A stretch of DNA of 64,000 nt from Mucilaginibacter limnophilus (GCF_004005815.1 NZ_SACK01000013.1:1-64000); one strand, 5' to 3'. Positions 1 to 8,826 are shown, counted from the first letter of the stretch. Notes: a model not told the origin generated them from the letters alone. Translations and numbers: made by a program.

Positions 1-101
1 ACAAAATGAGCGTTATCAACGCCTTACGAAATAAAATGCTCCAGCGCATTGTCTCTGTTGTAAAAAACAACAAAACCTATCATTCAAAAATAGCAGCTTA
101 A
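1..101 (+). mobile_element. IS110-family transposase, C-terminal end (partial)
   Basis: The frame entering from the left edge reads KMSVINALRNK followed by LQRIVSVVKNN and stops at TAA 99-101. A 'KMSVINAxRNKxxxRVxAVxxx' tail is typical of IS110/IS116-family transposase C-termini. Only about 32 residues are in the window, so intactness cannot be judged. No gene is visible between its stop and the end of fmt at 285; this gap is probably the end of the insertion sequence plus flanking DNA. Confidence 0.55.
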
Positions 102-284
102 TCTTGCTTTTATCATAGAAATCTTTTGGCTGTCAAAAGAAAGTGACATCCACTTGCGATGATAAAACACTCTTCAATGCCTAACGAAGAACTGCAATAG
201 AAATGGTAGTAACAGAAGTGCGGTTATAAAATACAAATCCGGCTTTAATGCAAGACTTCAGTTACAACTAAGGCAGTAAAGGTG

Positions 285-1202
285 TTATAACTTCACACCT
301 CTTAAAAACTCATCAATACCCATGCGTTTCTTGCCTTCCAACTGCACATCTAACGGACAGATAAAACCATCTGCAGCGGCAAACTTTAGGTAGGTTTTGT
401 TGTCGGTTAAAAAGCCGCCCGGTTGTATGCCCGGTTCCTTGTCCTGATATTCGGCACTGTAAATCTTAAAATTTTTACCGTTAAGCGTGGTTGAGGCGGC
501 AGGAGTTGGGCTAAGTCCGCGTATTAAATTGTAAATTTTTTGTACCGGCTGTGTCCAGTCTATAACAGCAAGCTCTTTGGTTAATTTTGGCGCATGTTGC
601 AGCTGGGTTCCGCTTGCTAATTGTTCCTGCGGATGCTCGTGGTAGCGGCCGCTTTCAATGGCCTTAACCGTTTTTACCAGCAAGCCCGCGCCTTTATGCA
701 TCAGGCGGTCGTGCAGTTCGCCTGCGGTTTCATGGCCGGTAAGGGTTACCTTTTCGGTGAACAAAACATCACCTGTATCAATTTCATGCTTTAAAAAGAA
801 GGTAGTAACACCGCTTTCTTTCTCACCGTTTATCAATACCCAGTTTATTGGTGCGGCACCGCGATATTGCGGCAGCAGGGAGGCATGTAAATTGATGGTG
901 CCTTTTGGTGGCATATTCCAAACTACTTCGGGCAACATCCTGAATGCCACCACAACCTGCAGATCGGCTTTAATTGCCTGTAATTGTTCCAGAAATTCAG
1001 GGTCTTTAAGCTTTACAGGCTGAAGTACCTTTATACCATGTTCAACAGCATATTGTTTAACAGCGCTTTCGCTGATTTTTTGTCCGCGTCCCGCCGGTTT
1101 ATCGGGCGCGGTAACTACCGCTACGATATCACATCCTGCAGCTATAAGGGCGTCTAACGATGCTACGGCAAACTGGGGCGTGCCCATAAATACAATTCTC
1201 AT
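285..1202 (-). CDS. fmt: Methionyl-tRNA formyltransferase
   Basis: Formylates the methionine on initiator tRNA using 10-formyl-tetrahydrofolate, in the cytoplasm. The 305-aa protein starts with the Rossmann-like MRIVFMGTPQFA and carries the formyltransferase signature INLHASLLPQYRGAAPINW near residues 104-122, with the catalytic His in HASLLP and the following DTGDVL segment. The C-terminal third fits the tRNA-binding OB-like domain. Length is normal for the family. It stands alone on the minus strand, with a short AT-rich gap separating it from the muramidase upstream. I see nothing odd in it. Confidence 0.97.
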   Translation of the reverse strand: MRIVFMGTPQFAVASLDALIAAGCDIVAVVTAPDKPAGRGQKISESAVKQYAVEHGIKVLQPVKLKDPEFLEQLQAIKADLQVVVAFRMLPEVVWNMPPKGTINLHASLLPQYRGAAPINWVLINGEKESGVTTFFLKHEIDTGDVLFTEKVTLTGHETAGELHDRLMHKGAGLLVKTVKAIESGRYHEHPQEQLASGTQLQHAPKLTKELAVIDWTQPVQKIYNLIRGLSPTPAASTTLNGKNFKIYSAEYQDKEPGIQPGGFLTDNKTYLKFAAADGFICPLDVQLEGKKRMGIDEFLRGVKL

Positions 1203-1279
1203 GGTATGCTGTATCTAAATAAAAATATATAAACAAGAACGGTGGCTAATGTTTGTTAATGCTGTAGCAAAATACAGCA

Positions 1280-2539
1280 TTATGGATACAATAAGTACTT
1301 TTTGCGTGTCGCTTTAAAGTCATTTAACGCCGGTTCCCAACTGCTGCGTATTTCTGATTCTGTTACCCCTGCTTCTATTTGCTTTTGAAGCTGCTTGGTA
1401 CCGGCAAGCTTTACAAAATACGTATTAAAAAACGTTTTTTTATCAGGAAAAGCTTTATACAATTCGATTAGCCATTTAAGGTTCAGTTTTCCTGATGATT
1501 TAAGACTATGAACATCATAATCCTTAAGGTTAATACCGTAACAGGTATTACCTTTTTGCGGTGGATTTTCGCTCATGCCCGGAATACTTACCGGTGTAAA
1601 AGAATAACTGTATTTACCTTTTAATGCCGGATGTCCTACCACCTGGAATGGAAACATCGTACCACGCCCAATGCTAAAAGTAGTACCTTCAAAAAGGCAA
1701 AGGCTTGGATACAGTAATACTGACTGCTGCGTATTCAGGTTTGGCGACGGCGGCACAGGCAGCGTATAATCCACCTGATGGTTATAACCTTCCATTTTTA
1801 TAACGGTCAGTTTGCATTGTATGCCGTTTTTGAGCCATTTCTCGCCGTTTATCATTTGGGCATATTCGCCGATGGTCATGCCATGGGCTATGGGTACAGG
1901 ATGCATACCTACAAATGATTTTACCGTGGTATCAAGCAAAACCGGCCCGTCAACCAGATAGCCGTTTGGATTGGGTCTGTCGAAAACCATCACCGGAATA
2001 TTATTCTCGGCACAGGCTTCCATTACATAATGCAGTGTGGATATGTAAGTATAAAAGCGGGTGCCTACATCCTGAATATCAAATATCACCAGGTCGAGGC
2101 CTTTCAGGTCGGCCGGAGTGGGTTTGTAGTGTTTACCATACAAGGAAATTACCGGCAATCCAGTAGCCTTATCGGTACTGTTAGCAACGGTAGCACCATC
2201 GCTGGCATCGCCGCGAAAACCATGTTCAGGCCCGAATATCTTTTTTATACCGGCACCCAGCTTCAACAAGCTGTCAACGGTAAGCTTTTTACCTTTGCCA
2301 ATGGTAGATGTCTGATTAATTACCATACCGATATTCTTGCCTTTAAGCTGATCGATATAAGCTTCGGTACGGTTAGCGGCTATCACGATGCCTTTTGATT
2401 GTTCTGCAGGTTGTTGTACGCTGGTTGTAGCGTTGTCAGCAGCCGAATGTTGTTGTTTCGCAGGTTGATTGCTGCAGGTTGTGGCCCCAAGTAAAACACT
2501 TAGGGCGGCTGTGCGTAATATCATGGCGGTATTTATCAT
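1280..2539 (-). CDS. DUF1343 / NamZ-like exo-beta-N-acetylmuramidase
   Basis: A 419-aa protein of the DUF1343 family, whose characterised member NamZ (GH171) releases terminal MurNAc from peptidoglycan fragments; a cell-wall recycling role is therefore likely. Recognisable family segments are GMVINQTSTIG, the FGPEHGFRGDASDG block near residue 100, GLDLVIFDIQDVGTRFYTYIST, VFDRPNPNG and the GRGTMFPFQVVGHP segment. The N-terminus is a signal peptide ending at a Cys near residue 22, so export with a possible lipid anchor is likely. A second Met at residue 6 (2524) is an equally good start. Confidence 0.88.
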   Translation of the reverse strand: MINTAMILRTAALSVLLGATTCSNQPAKQQHSAADNATTSVQQPAEQSKGIVIAANRTEAYIDQLKGKNIGMVINQTSTIGKGKKLTVDSLLKLGAGIKKIFGPEHGFRGDASDGATVANSTDKATGLPVISLYGKHYKPTPADLKGLDLVIFDIQDVGTRFYTYISTLHYVMEACAENNIPVMVFDRPNPNGYLVDGPVLLDTTVKSFVGMHPVPIAHGMTIGEYAQMINGEKWLKNGIQCKLTVIKMEGYNHQVDYTLPVPPSPNLNTQQSVLLYPSLCLFEGTTFSIGRGTMFPFQVVGHPALKGKYSYSFTPVSIPGMSENPPQKGNTCYGINLKDYDVHSLKSSGKLNLKWLIELYKAFPDKKTFFNTYFVKLAGTKQLQKQIEAGVTESEIRSSWEPALNDFKATRKKYLLYP

Positions 2540-2619
2540 AGTAGTGTATAGCGGTAATTAAACCGTAGTTTTTTAACGGCAAAACTGCATATTTGCGAAG
2601 TTACAAAAATCATACAGGT

Positions 2620-3840
2620 TTGGGTTTTTCATCTTTCATAGCCGGGCGAATAACATTTAAGTCGAAGCGTACGTTCTCGAAGCTTATCGTACGCATAGCC
2701 GTTATCGGTATTATGCTGGGCCTTGGGGTGATGATACTATCCATGGCCATAGTGCGCGGCTTTAAGCAGGAGATACGCGAAAAGATCCGCGGTTTTGCCG
2801 GCGATATACAGGTGGTGAAGTTCGACCTGAATAATTCATATGAAAACTCACCCTTTATTGCCGATGATGACTTTGTAAAGCAATCTCTTAAAAGCAAACT
2901 CATTACTCACATATCTCCGTTTGCTACCAAGCCGGGCATCATCAAGGCCAATGATGAAATTGAAGGCGTGGTGCTGAAAGGTGTCGACAGCCATTACGAC
3001 TGGCAGTTTTTTAAGAACGCGCTGGTTGAGGGCAAGGTGATTGACTTTAAGGATTCAGTTGAGGCGCAGAAGCAGATCATGATATCGAGGCAAACAGCCG
3101 ACCGCATGAAACTTAAAACCGGCGACGACCTGTTGATGTACTTCGTTCAGGAACCTCTGCGCAAGCGTAAATTCACCATTTGCGGTATTTACAGCGCCGG
3201 GGTTGACGAGGTTGACCGCACGTTCGTTATTGGCAGCCTGTCGCTTATACAGCGGCTAAACAATTGGGAACCCTATGAAATTGGCGGATATGAAGTGCGT
3301 GCAACCGGTTTCGACCAGATCAGGCAGGCCAACAGTGCTCTGGCGGCTACCATGCCTGTCAGGCTGAAATCGTACACGGTAATGGAAAGCTATCCTACTA
3401 TTTTTGAGTGGCTGGAGCTGCTTAATGTAAACGCCCGGGTTATGCTGATACTGATGACCATTGTAGCTGTGATCAATATGATATCGGCACTGCTTATTAT
3501 GATACTCGAACGTACCGCAATGATAGGCATGTTTAAAGCACTGGGCGCTGCCAACTGGGCCATACAAAAGATATTTCTTTACAACGCTACCTACCTGATA
3601 GGCCTGGGATTGCTGCTTGGTAACCTGTTCGGGCTGGGCCTGGCGCTGTTCCAGCAGCATACGCACTTTTTTACACTCGACGCCGCCTCGTACTACATGA
3701 GCTTTGTGCCGATACTTATCGACTGGAAGGATGTAGTGCTGCTTAACATCGGCACGCTGGTGATATGTCTACTGGTGCTCATTATCCCTTCGTCACTAGT
3801 GGCTAAAATTTCGCCGGTTAAGTCGATACGGTTTAAGTAA
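2620..3840 (+). CDS. ABC transporter permease, FtsX/LolE-like
   Basis: Inner-membrane permease of the MacB/FtsX/LolCE type: one N-terminal membrane helix (IAVIGIMLGLGVMILSMAIV), a large periplasmic domain, and three C-terminal helices (VMLILMTIVAVINMISALLI onward) ending in the usual PSSLVAKISPVKSIRFK. In Bacteroidota such proteins are thought to serve lipoprotein release or cell-division complexes; the exact role here is unknown. No ATG precedes the first helix. I chose TTG at 2620 (reading GFSSFIAGRITFKSKRTFSK, the family's usual start); the frame is also open back to TTG 2593. No ATPase partner is adjacent. It is divergent from the NamZ-like gene. Confidence 0.85.
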   Translation: MGFSSFIAGRITFKSKRTFSKLIVRIAVIGIMLGLGVMILSMAIVRGFKQEIREKIRGFAGDIQVVKFDLNNSYENSPFIADDDFVKQSLKSKLITHISPFATKPGIIKANDEIEGVVLKGVDSHYDWQFFKNALVEGKVIDFKDSVEAQKQIMISRQTADRMKLKTGDDLLMYFVQEPLRKRKFTICGIYSAGVDEVDRTFVIGSLSLIQRLNNWEPYEIGGYEVRATGFDQIRQANSALAATMPVRLKSYTVMESYPTIFEWLELLNVNARVMLILMTIVAVINMISALLIMILERTAMIGMFKALGAANWAIQKIFLYNATYLIGLGLLLGNLFGLGLALFQQHTHFFTLDAASYYMSFVPILIDWKDVVLLNIGTLVICLLVLIIPSSLVAKISPVKSIRFK

Positions 3841-3854
3841 ACTGTAGGTGTTGA

Positions 3855-3935
3855 CGTCAACAGAGTCAACACCGTCAACACCAGTCAACATCGTCAACAC
3901 CAGTCAACATCGTCAACACCAGTCAACACCGTCAG
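3855..3935. repeat. 19-bp tandem repeat in convergent gap
   Basis: Between the permease and the next gene are three consecutive 19-bp units, CGTCAACACCAGTCAACAT, at 3873, 3892 and 3911 (the last ends in C), flanked by partial units from 3855. Each unit is itself two variants of a 9-10-mer GTCAACAYC. The array is short, non-coding in any frame and without CRISPR-like spacers. Confidence 0.85.
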
Positions 3936-3952
3936 AATAATGGCACCATATT

Positions 3953-3985
3953 AACAAAAAAAGCCACTCCGTTATGGAGTGGCCC
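3953..3985 (-). terminator. Rho-independent terminator of the 4031-5961 operon
   Basis: GCCACTCC (3963-3970), 5-nt loop, GGAGTGGC (3976-3983). On the minus strand the stem is followed by a run of seven T, 48 nt past the stop at 4031. Confidence 0.85.
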
Positions 3986-4030
3986 TGTTTAACCGTTTAT
4001 ATGCTATGAATAAATCCGGTTTCAGATCTT

Positions 4031-5413
4031 TTATTTTCTTTTGGTCTGGAAGTTCAGTTTAAGGTTAATACCGCCCGCGCCGAACTTAATCTGCTGCGCG
4101 CCCATGCCATCAAGCGGGTATTTCAAAAATGGCTCTATAACCAGAGTATTGCTTTTACCGAGCGGATAACCAACACCAAACGCTACGTTTAAAGTTCGCG
4201 CTAAGTAAAAGTTACCAAAGCCTTCGGTTATCTTTTCGCCGATAGGCTGTGCCAATGAGCCACTAACCGCGCCGCTGTAACCATATTTGTAGGTATAATT
4301 CTCGTTAAGGAATGTACCCGAGCTTACCCCAGCAGAAACATACGTATCGCTTTTACCCGGGGCAAATTCGTATTTTAGGTTAACCGGAATATCAAGCCCT
4401 AACAGACTGGCGTTATAGTTTTGTAGCGATGGCGATGAGATAATACCGTTAAACATCTTGTTATCGTCTTTCATAGCGGTTAACGCTACCGACTGCTGCA
4501 CAGCTACCGCCGGAACTTCTGCTACCGCGCCAGAGTTGTAGTTGAATGAGTTTTGCGCTATCGCGATACCGGTTGACAGCTTCAGGTTTTTGGTAATTCG
4601 GAAATCGGATGTTAAACCCGCGCCTACATTTACCCTGTTATCGCTGCCCTTGGCATAGTTTACATAAGTGGCGGCATAAAGTCCTAATTTTACTGCTTTA
4701 TCACTGCTTTCTTCTTTACGGTTATTTGCCGGCTTACTGTCTTTTTCCAGTAGTGCCATAATTGAGCTTTTTGCCGTCGCCGGTTGTTGTTGCACTATCA
4801 CCGGTTGCATTGCAGGCTGTTTTTGTGCTGTTACAGACGTAGTTTGAGTAACCGGGGCCGGTTTTGTGTCAACAGGCTGTGTAACCGCATAAACAGGATC
4901 AGTAACTTGTCCATTTGGTGCTTCAGGAGCAATGGCAGGCGCTTTAACACTTTCTTTTTTTACAGGCTGCTGTGTTATAACCTGAACAGTATTTTCCGGA
5001 CGTGGCTGAACACTTAATGATGGAGCTGCCGGTTTAAAGTTGTTGTTTGCTAAATTCTCAGCTTCAGTTGGTGCAGCCGCTTGTTCAACGGTTTCGGCCT
5101 CAACTTCAGTTTTGTCGGTAACAGCAGGTTCAGTTACATGTACAGGCTGTTGTTGCGGTTTTTTTACAGATGTTTTTGTTATTTGTACCTGCTGGTTTTC
5201 GCTTTCGTAGTTGAGCCACAGTCCAACTCCCAGGAAGAGCAGGATCACCGCGGCTGCAGAGGTCCACCACAACCTTGCTACACCGCGGTGCTTTGCTTGT
5301 GCAGGAAATTTCTCCCGCAGCAGCATCCAGCCTTCATCGGCGGTATTGTCTTCGTAATTATCGAAAACCTCGCTGATGCGTCTCTTTAAGTCGTTTTCAA
5401 GATCCTCTTTCAT
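4031..5413 (-). CDS. Membrane-anchored outer-membrane-beta-barrel-like protein (sigma partner)
   Basis: A 460-aa protein with three parts: an acidic cytoplasm-like head (residues 1-45), one membrane helix (WWTSAAAVILLFLGVGLWL, about 49-67), a long Pro/Gln/Val-rich linker to about residue 230, and a C-terminal domain rich in alternating hydrophobic strands (LGLYAATYVNY, FGAGGINLKLNFQTKRK) that looks like an outer-membrane barrel of the PorT type. The layout, head plus helix directly after an ECF sigma gene, is what an anti-sigma or sigma-linked sensor would have. Its start overlaps the sigma stop by 4 bp, so the two are translationally coupled. That it binds the sigma factor is inference; no zinc anti-sigma motif is visible. 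Confidence 0.75.
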   Translation of the reverse strand: MKEDLENDLKRRISEVFDNYEDNTADEGWMLLREKFPAQAKHRGVARLWWTSAAAVILLFLGVGLWLNYESENQQVQITKTSVKKPQQQPVHVTEPAVTDKTEVEAETVEQAAAPTEAENLANNNFKPAAPSLSVQPRPENTVQVITQQPVKKESVKAPAIAPEAPNGQVTDPVYAVTQPVDTKPAPVTQTTSVTAQKQPAMQPVIVQQQPATAKSSIMALLEKDSKPANNRKEESSDKAVKLGLYAATYVNYAKGSDNRVNVGAGLTSDFRITKNLKLSTGIAIAQNSFNYNSGAVAEVPAVAVQQSVALTAMKDDNKMFNGIISSPSLQNYNASLLGLDIPVNLKYEFAPGKSDTYVSAGVSSGTFLNENYTYKYGYSGAVSGSLAQPIGEKITEGFGNFYLARTLNVAFGVGYPLGKSNTLVIEPFLKYPLDGMGAQQIKFGAGGINLKLNFQTKRK

Positions 5414-5961
5414 AGTTCTTGTTCCTCCGTACTTAAAATCTTCCTTAATTTCTCTTTGGCCCTGCTCAGGTAAACCCTTGACGAGCTAACCGGGATATCT
5501 AACATATTGCCGATCTCTTCATGGCTGTAACCGTCAATTTCATACAAGTTAAAAATGGTACTCTGTATTGCAGGCAGCTCATCAAGCAGCTTCAGTATAT
5601 CTTCAGCATTCATCTTTCCAACCACACTGGCATGCTGCCCAATAGGCGGCGCCTCATCAATATCAGTATTCATCATAAATTTCAAACCTTTACGCCGCTG
5701 GTCAATAGCAGTGTTTACCACCACTGTACGCAGCCACGCTTTAAAAGGCTTATCTTCGCTGTAGGTGTGTATCGCGTTAAAAACCTTTATAAAAGCATCG
5801 TTCACGGCCTCTAATGCATCGTCACGGTTTATACTGTACCGCAAACCTATACCCATAGCATACCCATAGTACTGTTTATACAGTACTTCCTGATATCGTA
5901 TGCTGCCTTTTTTACATTGACTGATGAGCTCGCTCTCAGTAATGCTTTTGGGTTTTAACAT
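5410..5961 (-). CDS. RNA polymerase ECF-type sigma factor
   Basis: Sigma-70 family, ECF group. Region 2 (LYKQYYGYAMGIGLRY through AFIKVFNAIHTYSEDKPFKAWLRTVVVNTAIDQRRK) and the region 4 helix-turn-helix (IQSTIFNLYEIDGYSHEEIGNMLDIPVSSSRVYLSRAKEKLRK) are both clear, with no extra domains. I start it at ATG 5961 (MLKPKSITESEL), giving 183 aa; the frame remains open to a GTG at 6021 but that would add 20 atypical residues. It is co-transcribed with the downstream membrane-anchored barrel gene (4-bp overlap) and lies directly downstream of two lipoprotein genes on the same strand. Confidence 0.92.
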   Translation of the reverse strand: MLKPKSITESELISQCKKGSIRYQEVLYKQYYGYAMGIGLRYSINRDDALEAVNDAFIKVFNAIHTYSEDKPFKAWLRTVVVNTAIDQRRKGLKFMMNTDIDEAPPIGQHASVVGKMNAEDILKLLDELPAIQSTIFNLYEIDGYSHEEIGNMLDIPVSSSRVYLSRAKEKLRKILSTEEQEL

Positions 5962-6027
5962 TAATGGCCTCGAGAAATTGTGATCTTCCTTTTTTGGAAG
6001 GGTAAAGGTAAGTAATGACACTGTTTT

Positions 6028-6471
6028 TTAATTACTTATCTTTTTTAAATCATAAAAATAAGCAACAGTATCACCTTTTGAGGCCAAAAATTGTAAACGT
6101 GTGCCATCAAACGAGTAAATATACACGCCATGTAAAAACAATTTTGTTGAGCTGCTGGCATAAGTAGCATCATCAAATTGTATATAGCTGTAATCGTTAG
6201 CAAATTTACCATGACTGTTTGAATGCAGTGTTGAATCGCTTGTAGCAGTAAATCCGCTGTCGGCCTTCATCCTCACTGCAAAGCCAAACTTAAATACGGT
6301 ATCAAATTTACCGCTTGTCATGTTCTTCTTTAATTTTTTTAGCGTACCGTCAAAAGTTCCGGTAATTTTAGGGGCAGGGGTAACTTCGTTTTTGCTTTTT
6401 AAACAGCTTGTAAACATTATGCCCGAAAACAGGGCAATCACCACTAACACATTAATCGTTGTCTTTTTCAT
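6028..6471 (-). CDS. Small lipoprotein (paralogue of 6598-7038)
   Basis: A 147-aa lipoprotein of unknown function. The signal sequence ends in a lipobox with Cys23 (MFTSC). The mature part contains ITGTFDGTLKKLKK near the start and a SYIQFDDATYASSSTKLFLHGVYIYSFDG segment that aligns with the neighbouring gene (ENFIQFNDRTYTDKSLKKHLHGLYNYFYDG). This is a tandem duplicate pair of about 147 aa each. It lies just upstream of the ECF sigma gene on the same strand. Confidence 0.75.
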   Translation of the reverse strand: MKKTTINVLVVIALFSGIMFTSCLKSKNEVTPAPKITGTFDGTLKKLKKNMTSGKFDTVFKFGFAVRMKADSGFTATSDSTLHSNSHGKFANDYSYIQFDDATYASSSTKLFLHGVYIYSFDGTRLQFLASKGDTVAYFYDLKKISN

Positions 6472-6597
6472 AATCCTTTAAGCTTTGTATAATTATTTAC
6501 GTATGATATTACACAAACGCTACAAGCAGGTATAAATTTTTTATATCTGAATTTTAGCGGGTTACGAAAGAAGTATGAAGTAGTGTGAAATAAGGTG

Positions 6598-7038
6598 TTA
6601 CTTTTTTCTCAAATCGTAAATTACGCCCACGCCATCGGCAAAACTGCGGGTTATCTGTAATTTTTGGCCGTCGTAAAAGTAGTTGTACAGTCCGTGAAGA
6701 TGTTTCTTTAGCGATTTGTCGGTGTAAGTTCTGTCGTTAAACTGGATAAAGTTTTCGTTTTTAAAAGCGCCCTTACTTCCGGCATGGTTGGTGGTGTCGC
6801 CATCAACAGTAAAAGCGTTGTTTGCCATTAACGTTAATTCAAGGGTGTCGTTAACCAGGGTATCGTAACCGTTGTTTGTCGCTCTTTTTTTAAGAACCTT
6901 AAACGGACCTTCAAAGGTTCCTGTTATCGGCCCGGGTGTGGCCAGTGCCAGCGTGTCGTTATCCTTAATGCAGCCGCTAAGCGTAATACCTGATAACAGG
7001 GTAGCAACTATAAGTATATTAATTATGTGTTTTTTCAT
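6598..7038 (-). CDS. Small lipoprotein (paralogue of 6028-6471)
   Basis: A 146-aa lipoprotein with lipobox Cys23 (LSGC) and the same core pattern as its neighbour: PxxITGTFxGxxKxLKK near residue 35 and the IQFNDRTY...HLHGLYNYFYDG block near residue 105. Function unknown; the conserved block suggests a small beta-rich domain of lipocalin-like size, which is only a guess. The 126-bp gap to the downstream copy shows no strong terminator. Confidence 0.72.
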   Translation of the reverse strand: MKKHIINILIVATLLSGITLSGCIKDNDTLALATPGPITGTFEGPFKVLKKRATNNGYDTLVNDTLELTLMANNAFTVDGDTTNHAGSKGAFKNENFIQFNDRTYTDKSLKKHLHGLYNYFYDGQKLQITRSFADGVGVIYDLRKK

Positions 7039-7099
7039 TGTTTGGGGTTATACCAGCTTTACGGCAACCCATTTATAAACGCTACAATTATATAACTAA

Positions 7100-7903
7100 T
7101 TAAACTTTTTTCGCTTCATTCCAAAAAATATCCATTTCAGCAAGCGTCATGTCATGCAGCTTTTTGCCCTGTTGGGCAGCTTTGGCTTCAAGGTACTGAA
7201 AGCGCTTAATAAACTTACGGTTGGTTTTTTCAAGCGCGTCTTCGGGGTTTATGTTGATAAACCGTGCGTAGTTGATAAGCGAGAACAGCAGGTCGCCAAA
7301 TTCACCCTCGGCTTTTTCACGGTCGATGGCGCTTTCATCTTCGGCGTTAAACTCATTTTTAAACTCCTGCATTTCTTCCTCAACCTTATCCCAAACCTGG
7401 CTTTTCTCTTCCCAGTCGAACCCAACGCCGCGAGCCTTTTCCTGTATTCGCGACGCCTTTACCAGCGCAGGTAACGATGCCGGCACACCTGCCAGTACCG
7501 AGCGGTTTCCTTCCTTAAGTTTGATCTGTTCCCAGTTCCGCTTTACATCATCTTCGTTATTCACCTCGGTATCGCCGTAAATATGCGGATGCCGGTTAAT
7601 CAGCTTATCGCAAATGCCGTTCAATACATCGGTGATGTTAAACGCATTGCTTTCTGACGCAATACGCGCGTAGAATACCAGGTGCAGCATAATGTCGCCC
7701 AACTCTTTGCGGATCTCCTGCATATCGCCGTCAAGTATAGCGTCGCTCAGTTCATATGTTTCCTCAATGGTAAGGTGCCTGATGCTTTCCATGGTTTGCT
7801 TCATATCCCATGGGCAGTTCTCGCGCAGGTCGTCCATAATTTTCAGCAAACGTTCAAACGATGAAGCAGGCGTTAAACCTGTGGCAGGAGGGGTAAAAGG
7901 CAT
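7100..7903 (-). CDS. mazG: Nucleoside triphosphate pyrophosphohydrolase MazG
   Basis: Hydrolyses (d)NTPs to NMPs and pyrophosphate, housecleaning non-canonical nucleotides. Two MazG domains are visible: the first with LRENCPWDMKQTMESIRHLTIEETYELSDAI and ExxDIMLHLVF metal-binding residues, the second with EEMQEFKNE and EGEFGDLLFSLINYARFININPEDAL. I place the start at ATG 7903 (MPFTPPATGL), giving 267 aa as in the family; an upstream ATG at 7951 adds 16 residues encoded by an intergenic repeat and is unlikely. Confidence 0.95.
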   Translation of the reverse strand: MPFTPPATGLTPASSFERLLKIMDDLRENCPWDMKQTMESIRHLTIEETYELSDAILDGDMQEIRKELGDIMLHLVFYARIASESNAFNITDVLNGICDKLINRHPHIYGDTEVNNEDDVKRNWEQIKLKEGNRSVLAGVPASLPALVKASRIQEKARGVGFDWEEKSQVWDKVEEEMQEFKNEFNAEDESAIDREKAEGEFGDLLFSLINYARFININPEDALEKTNRKFIKRFQYLEAKAAQQGKKLHDMTLAEMDIFWNEAKKV

Positions 7904-7917
7904 ACGTTTTTGTTTGT

Positions 7918-8062
7918 AAAGATAGGGATTAGTCGATAGACCATGGTCCATAGTCGATAGTATTTATCCAAAAACGTCAGAAATGTTGCATTGACTATCA
8001 ACTATGATATATCATTGGGGGGCAACTATATTTTCTATGGTCTATTGTCCATGGACTATGGT
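7918..8062. repeat. Dispersed inverted repeat with TCCATRGWCYATRG core
   Basis: The gap between mazG and mnmD holds opposed copies of a short motif: GACCATGGTCCATAGTCGATAG on one side (about 7938-7960, written here only in part) and TATGGTCTATTGTCCATGGACTATGG-like sequence on the other (about 8037-8062). The right arm runs into the 3' end of mnmD and supplies its last codons (Arg-Pro-stop). Confidence 0.6.
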
Positions 8063-8733
8063 CTACTCGCCCTCAGCATTTCCCGCTTTCCCGGCGCACC
8101 TTTGGCTTTTTCCACTTTGAGGCCTAAGGCTTTTATGCTGCGTTTCAGGTTGCCCGTAATGGCGTAGGTAACAAACACGCCGCCGGGTTTTAAAAACTGC
8201 AGGGTATGTGCAATAGCGGTATCATCCCACATTTCGGGCTGATGGATGGCTGCGAAGGCATCAAAGTAGATCACGTCATATTTTTGTGCCGATTGAAAAT
8301 CGAGTAATTTGCAATGGGCAACATGTAGGTGGCAAAAGCTATTAAGCTCCGTTTTATGCGTTAGCGCTGATGGATAAGCGCCGGTGAAACTTTGCCATAT
8401 TTCGGTCGGAACATATTGATCGTAGCCTGTCTGCACTATCATTTCAGTTGATAGCGGATAAGCCTCGATACCGGTGTAATTCAGTGTGATTTGATTAGCC
8501 GTGCAGTAGTTGGCAGTAAGTAAAAAGTTAAGCCCGGTACCAAAGCCAACTTCGAGTACTGATACTTCTTTAGCATCTTTTCCTTCCAGGAAATACTTTA
8601 ATCCTGAATCAAGAAACACGTGTTTACTTTCCTGCAAAGCGCCATGTTTGGAATGATAGTTTTCGCCCACCTGTGGATTGTAAATGGTATTTGAACCATC
8701 GGCAGTGGGGACGATTGTTAGGTTGTTGTTCAT
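8056..8733 (-). CDS. mnmD: MnmD-like tRNA U34 methyltransferase
   Basis: A 225-aa class I SAM methyltransferase. The SAM motif I is VLEVGFGTGLNFLLTANYC (about 59-77), and the DUF752/MnmD signature YDVIYFDAFAAIHQPEMWDD follows at about 150-170, then GGVFVTYAITGNLKRSIKALG. MnmD catalyses the last methylation of mnm5s2U34 in tRNA; unlike E. coli MnmC there is no fused FAD oxidase domain, as in other Bacteroidota and in Bacillus. The C-terminus ends inside an intergenic repeat. Confidence 0.88.
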   Translation of the reverse strand: MNNNLTIVPTADGSNTIYNPQVGENYHSKHGALQESKHVFLDSGLKYFLEGKDAKEVSVLEVGFGTGLNFLLTANYCTANQITLNYTGIEAYPLSTEMIVQTGYDQYVPTEIWQSFTGAYPSALTHKTELNSFCHLHVAHCKLLDFQSAQKYDVIYFDAFAAIHQPEMWDDTAIAHTLQFLKPGGVFVTYAITGNLKRSIKALGLKVEKAKGAPGKREMLRASRP

Positions 8734-8739
8734 TTGTTC

Positions 8740-8826
8740 ATAGTTAATTGATCATAGTTCATAGCTTTTTTTATTGGGTCAGAACTTAATTACCATGAAC
8801 TATTAACCATGAACTATTAACCATGA
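8740..8826. repeat. CCATGAACTATTAA short tandem repeat
   Basis: Three near-identical copies of CCATGAACTATTAA/CCATGAACC follow each other at 8793-8826, with inverted relatives (TTCATAGTTAATTGATCATAGTTCATAG) at 8741-8762. The last unit overlaps the stop codon of the 8817-10151 gene. A related ACCACGAACCATTAACTAT sits at 26487-26507. Confidence 0.6.

Noticed and set aside
3873-3929. Repeats that resemble a CRISPR array
   Set aside because: Units are contiguous with no unique spacers, and no cas gene is near.
4784-5389. Plus-strand open frames rich in Arg/Cys
   Set aside because: They mirror the Pro/Gln-rich linker of the barrel protein on the other strand.
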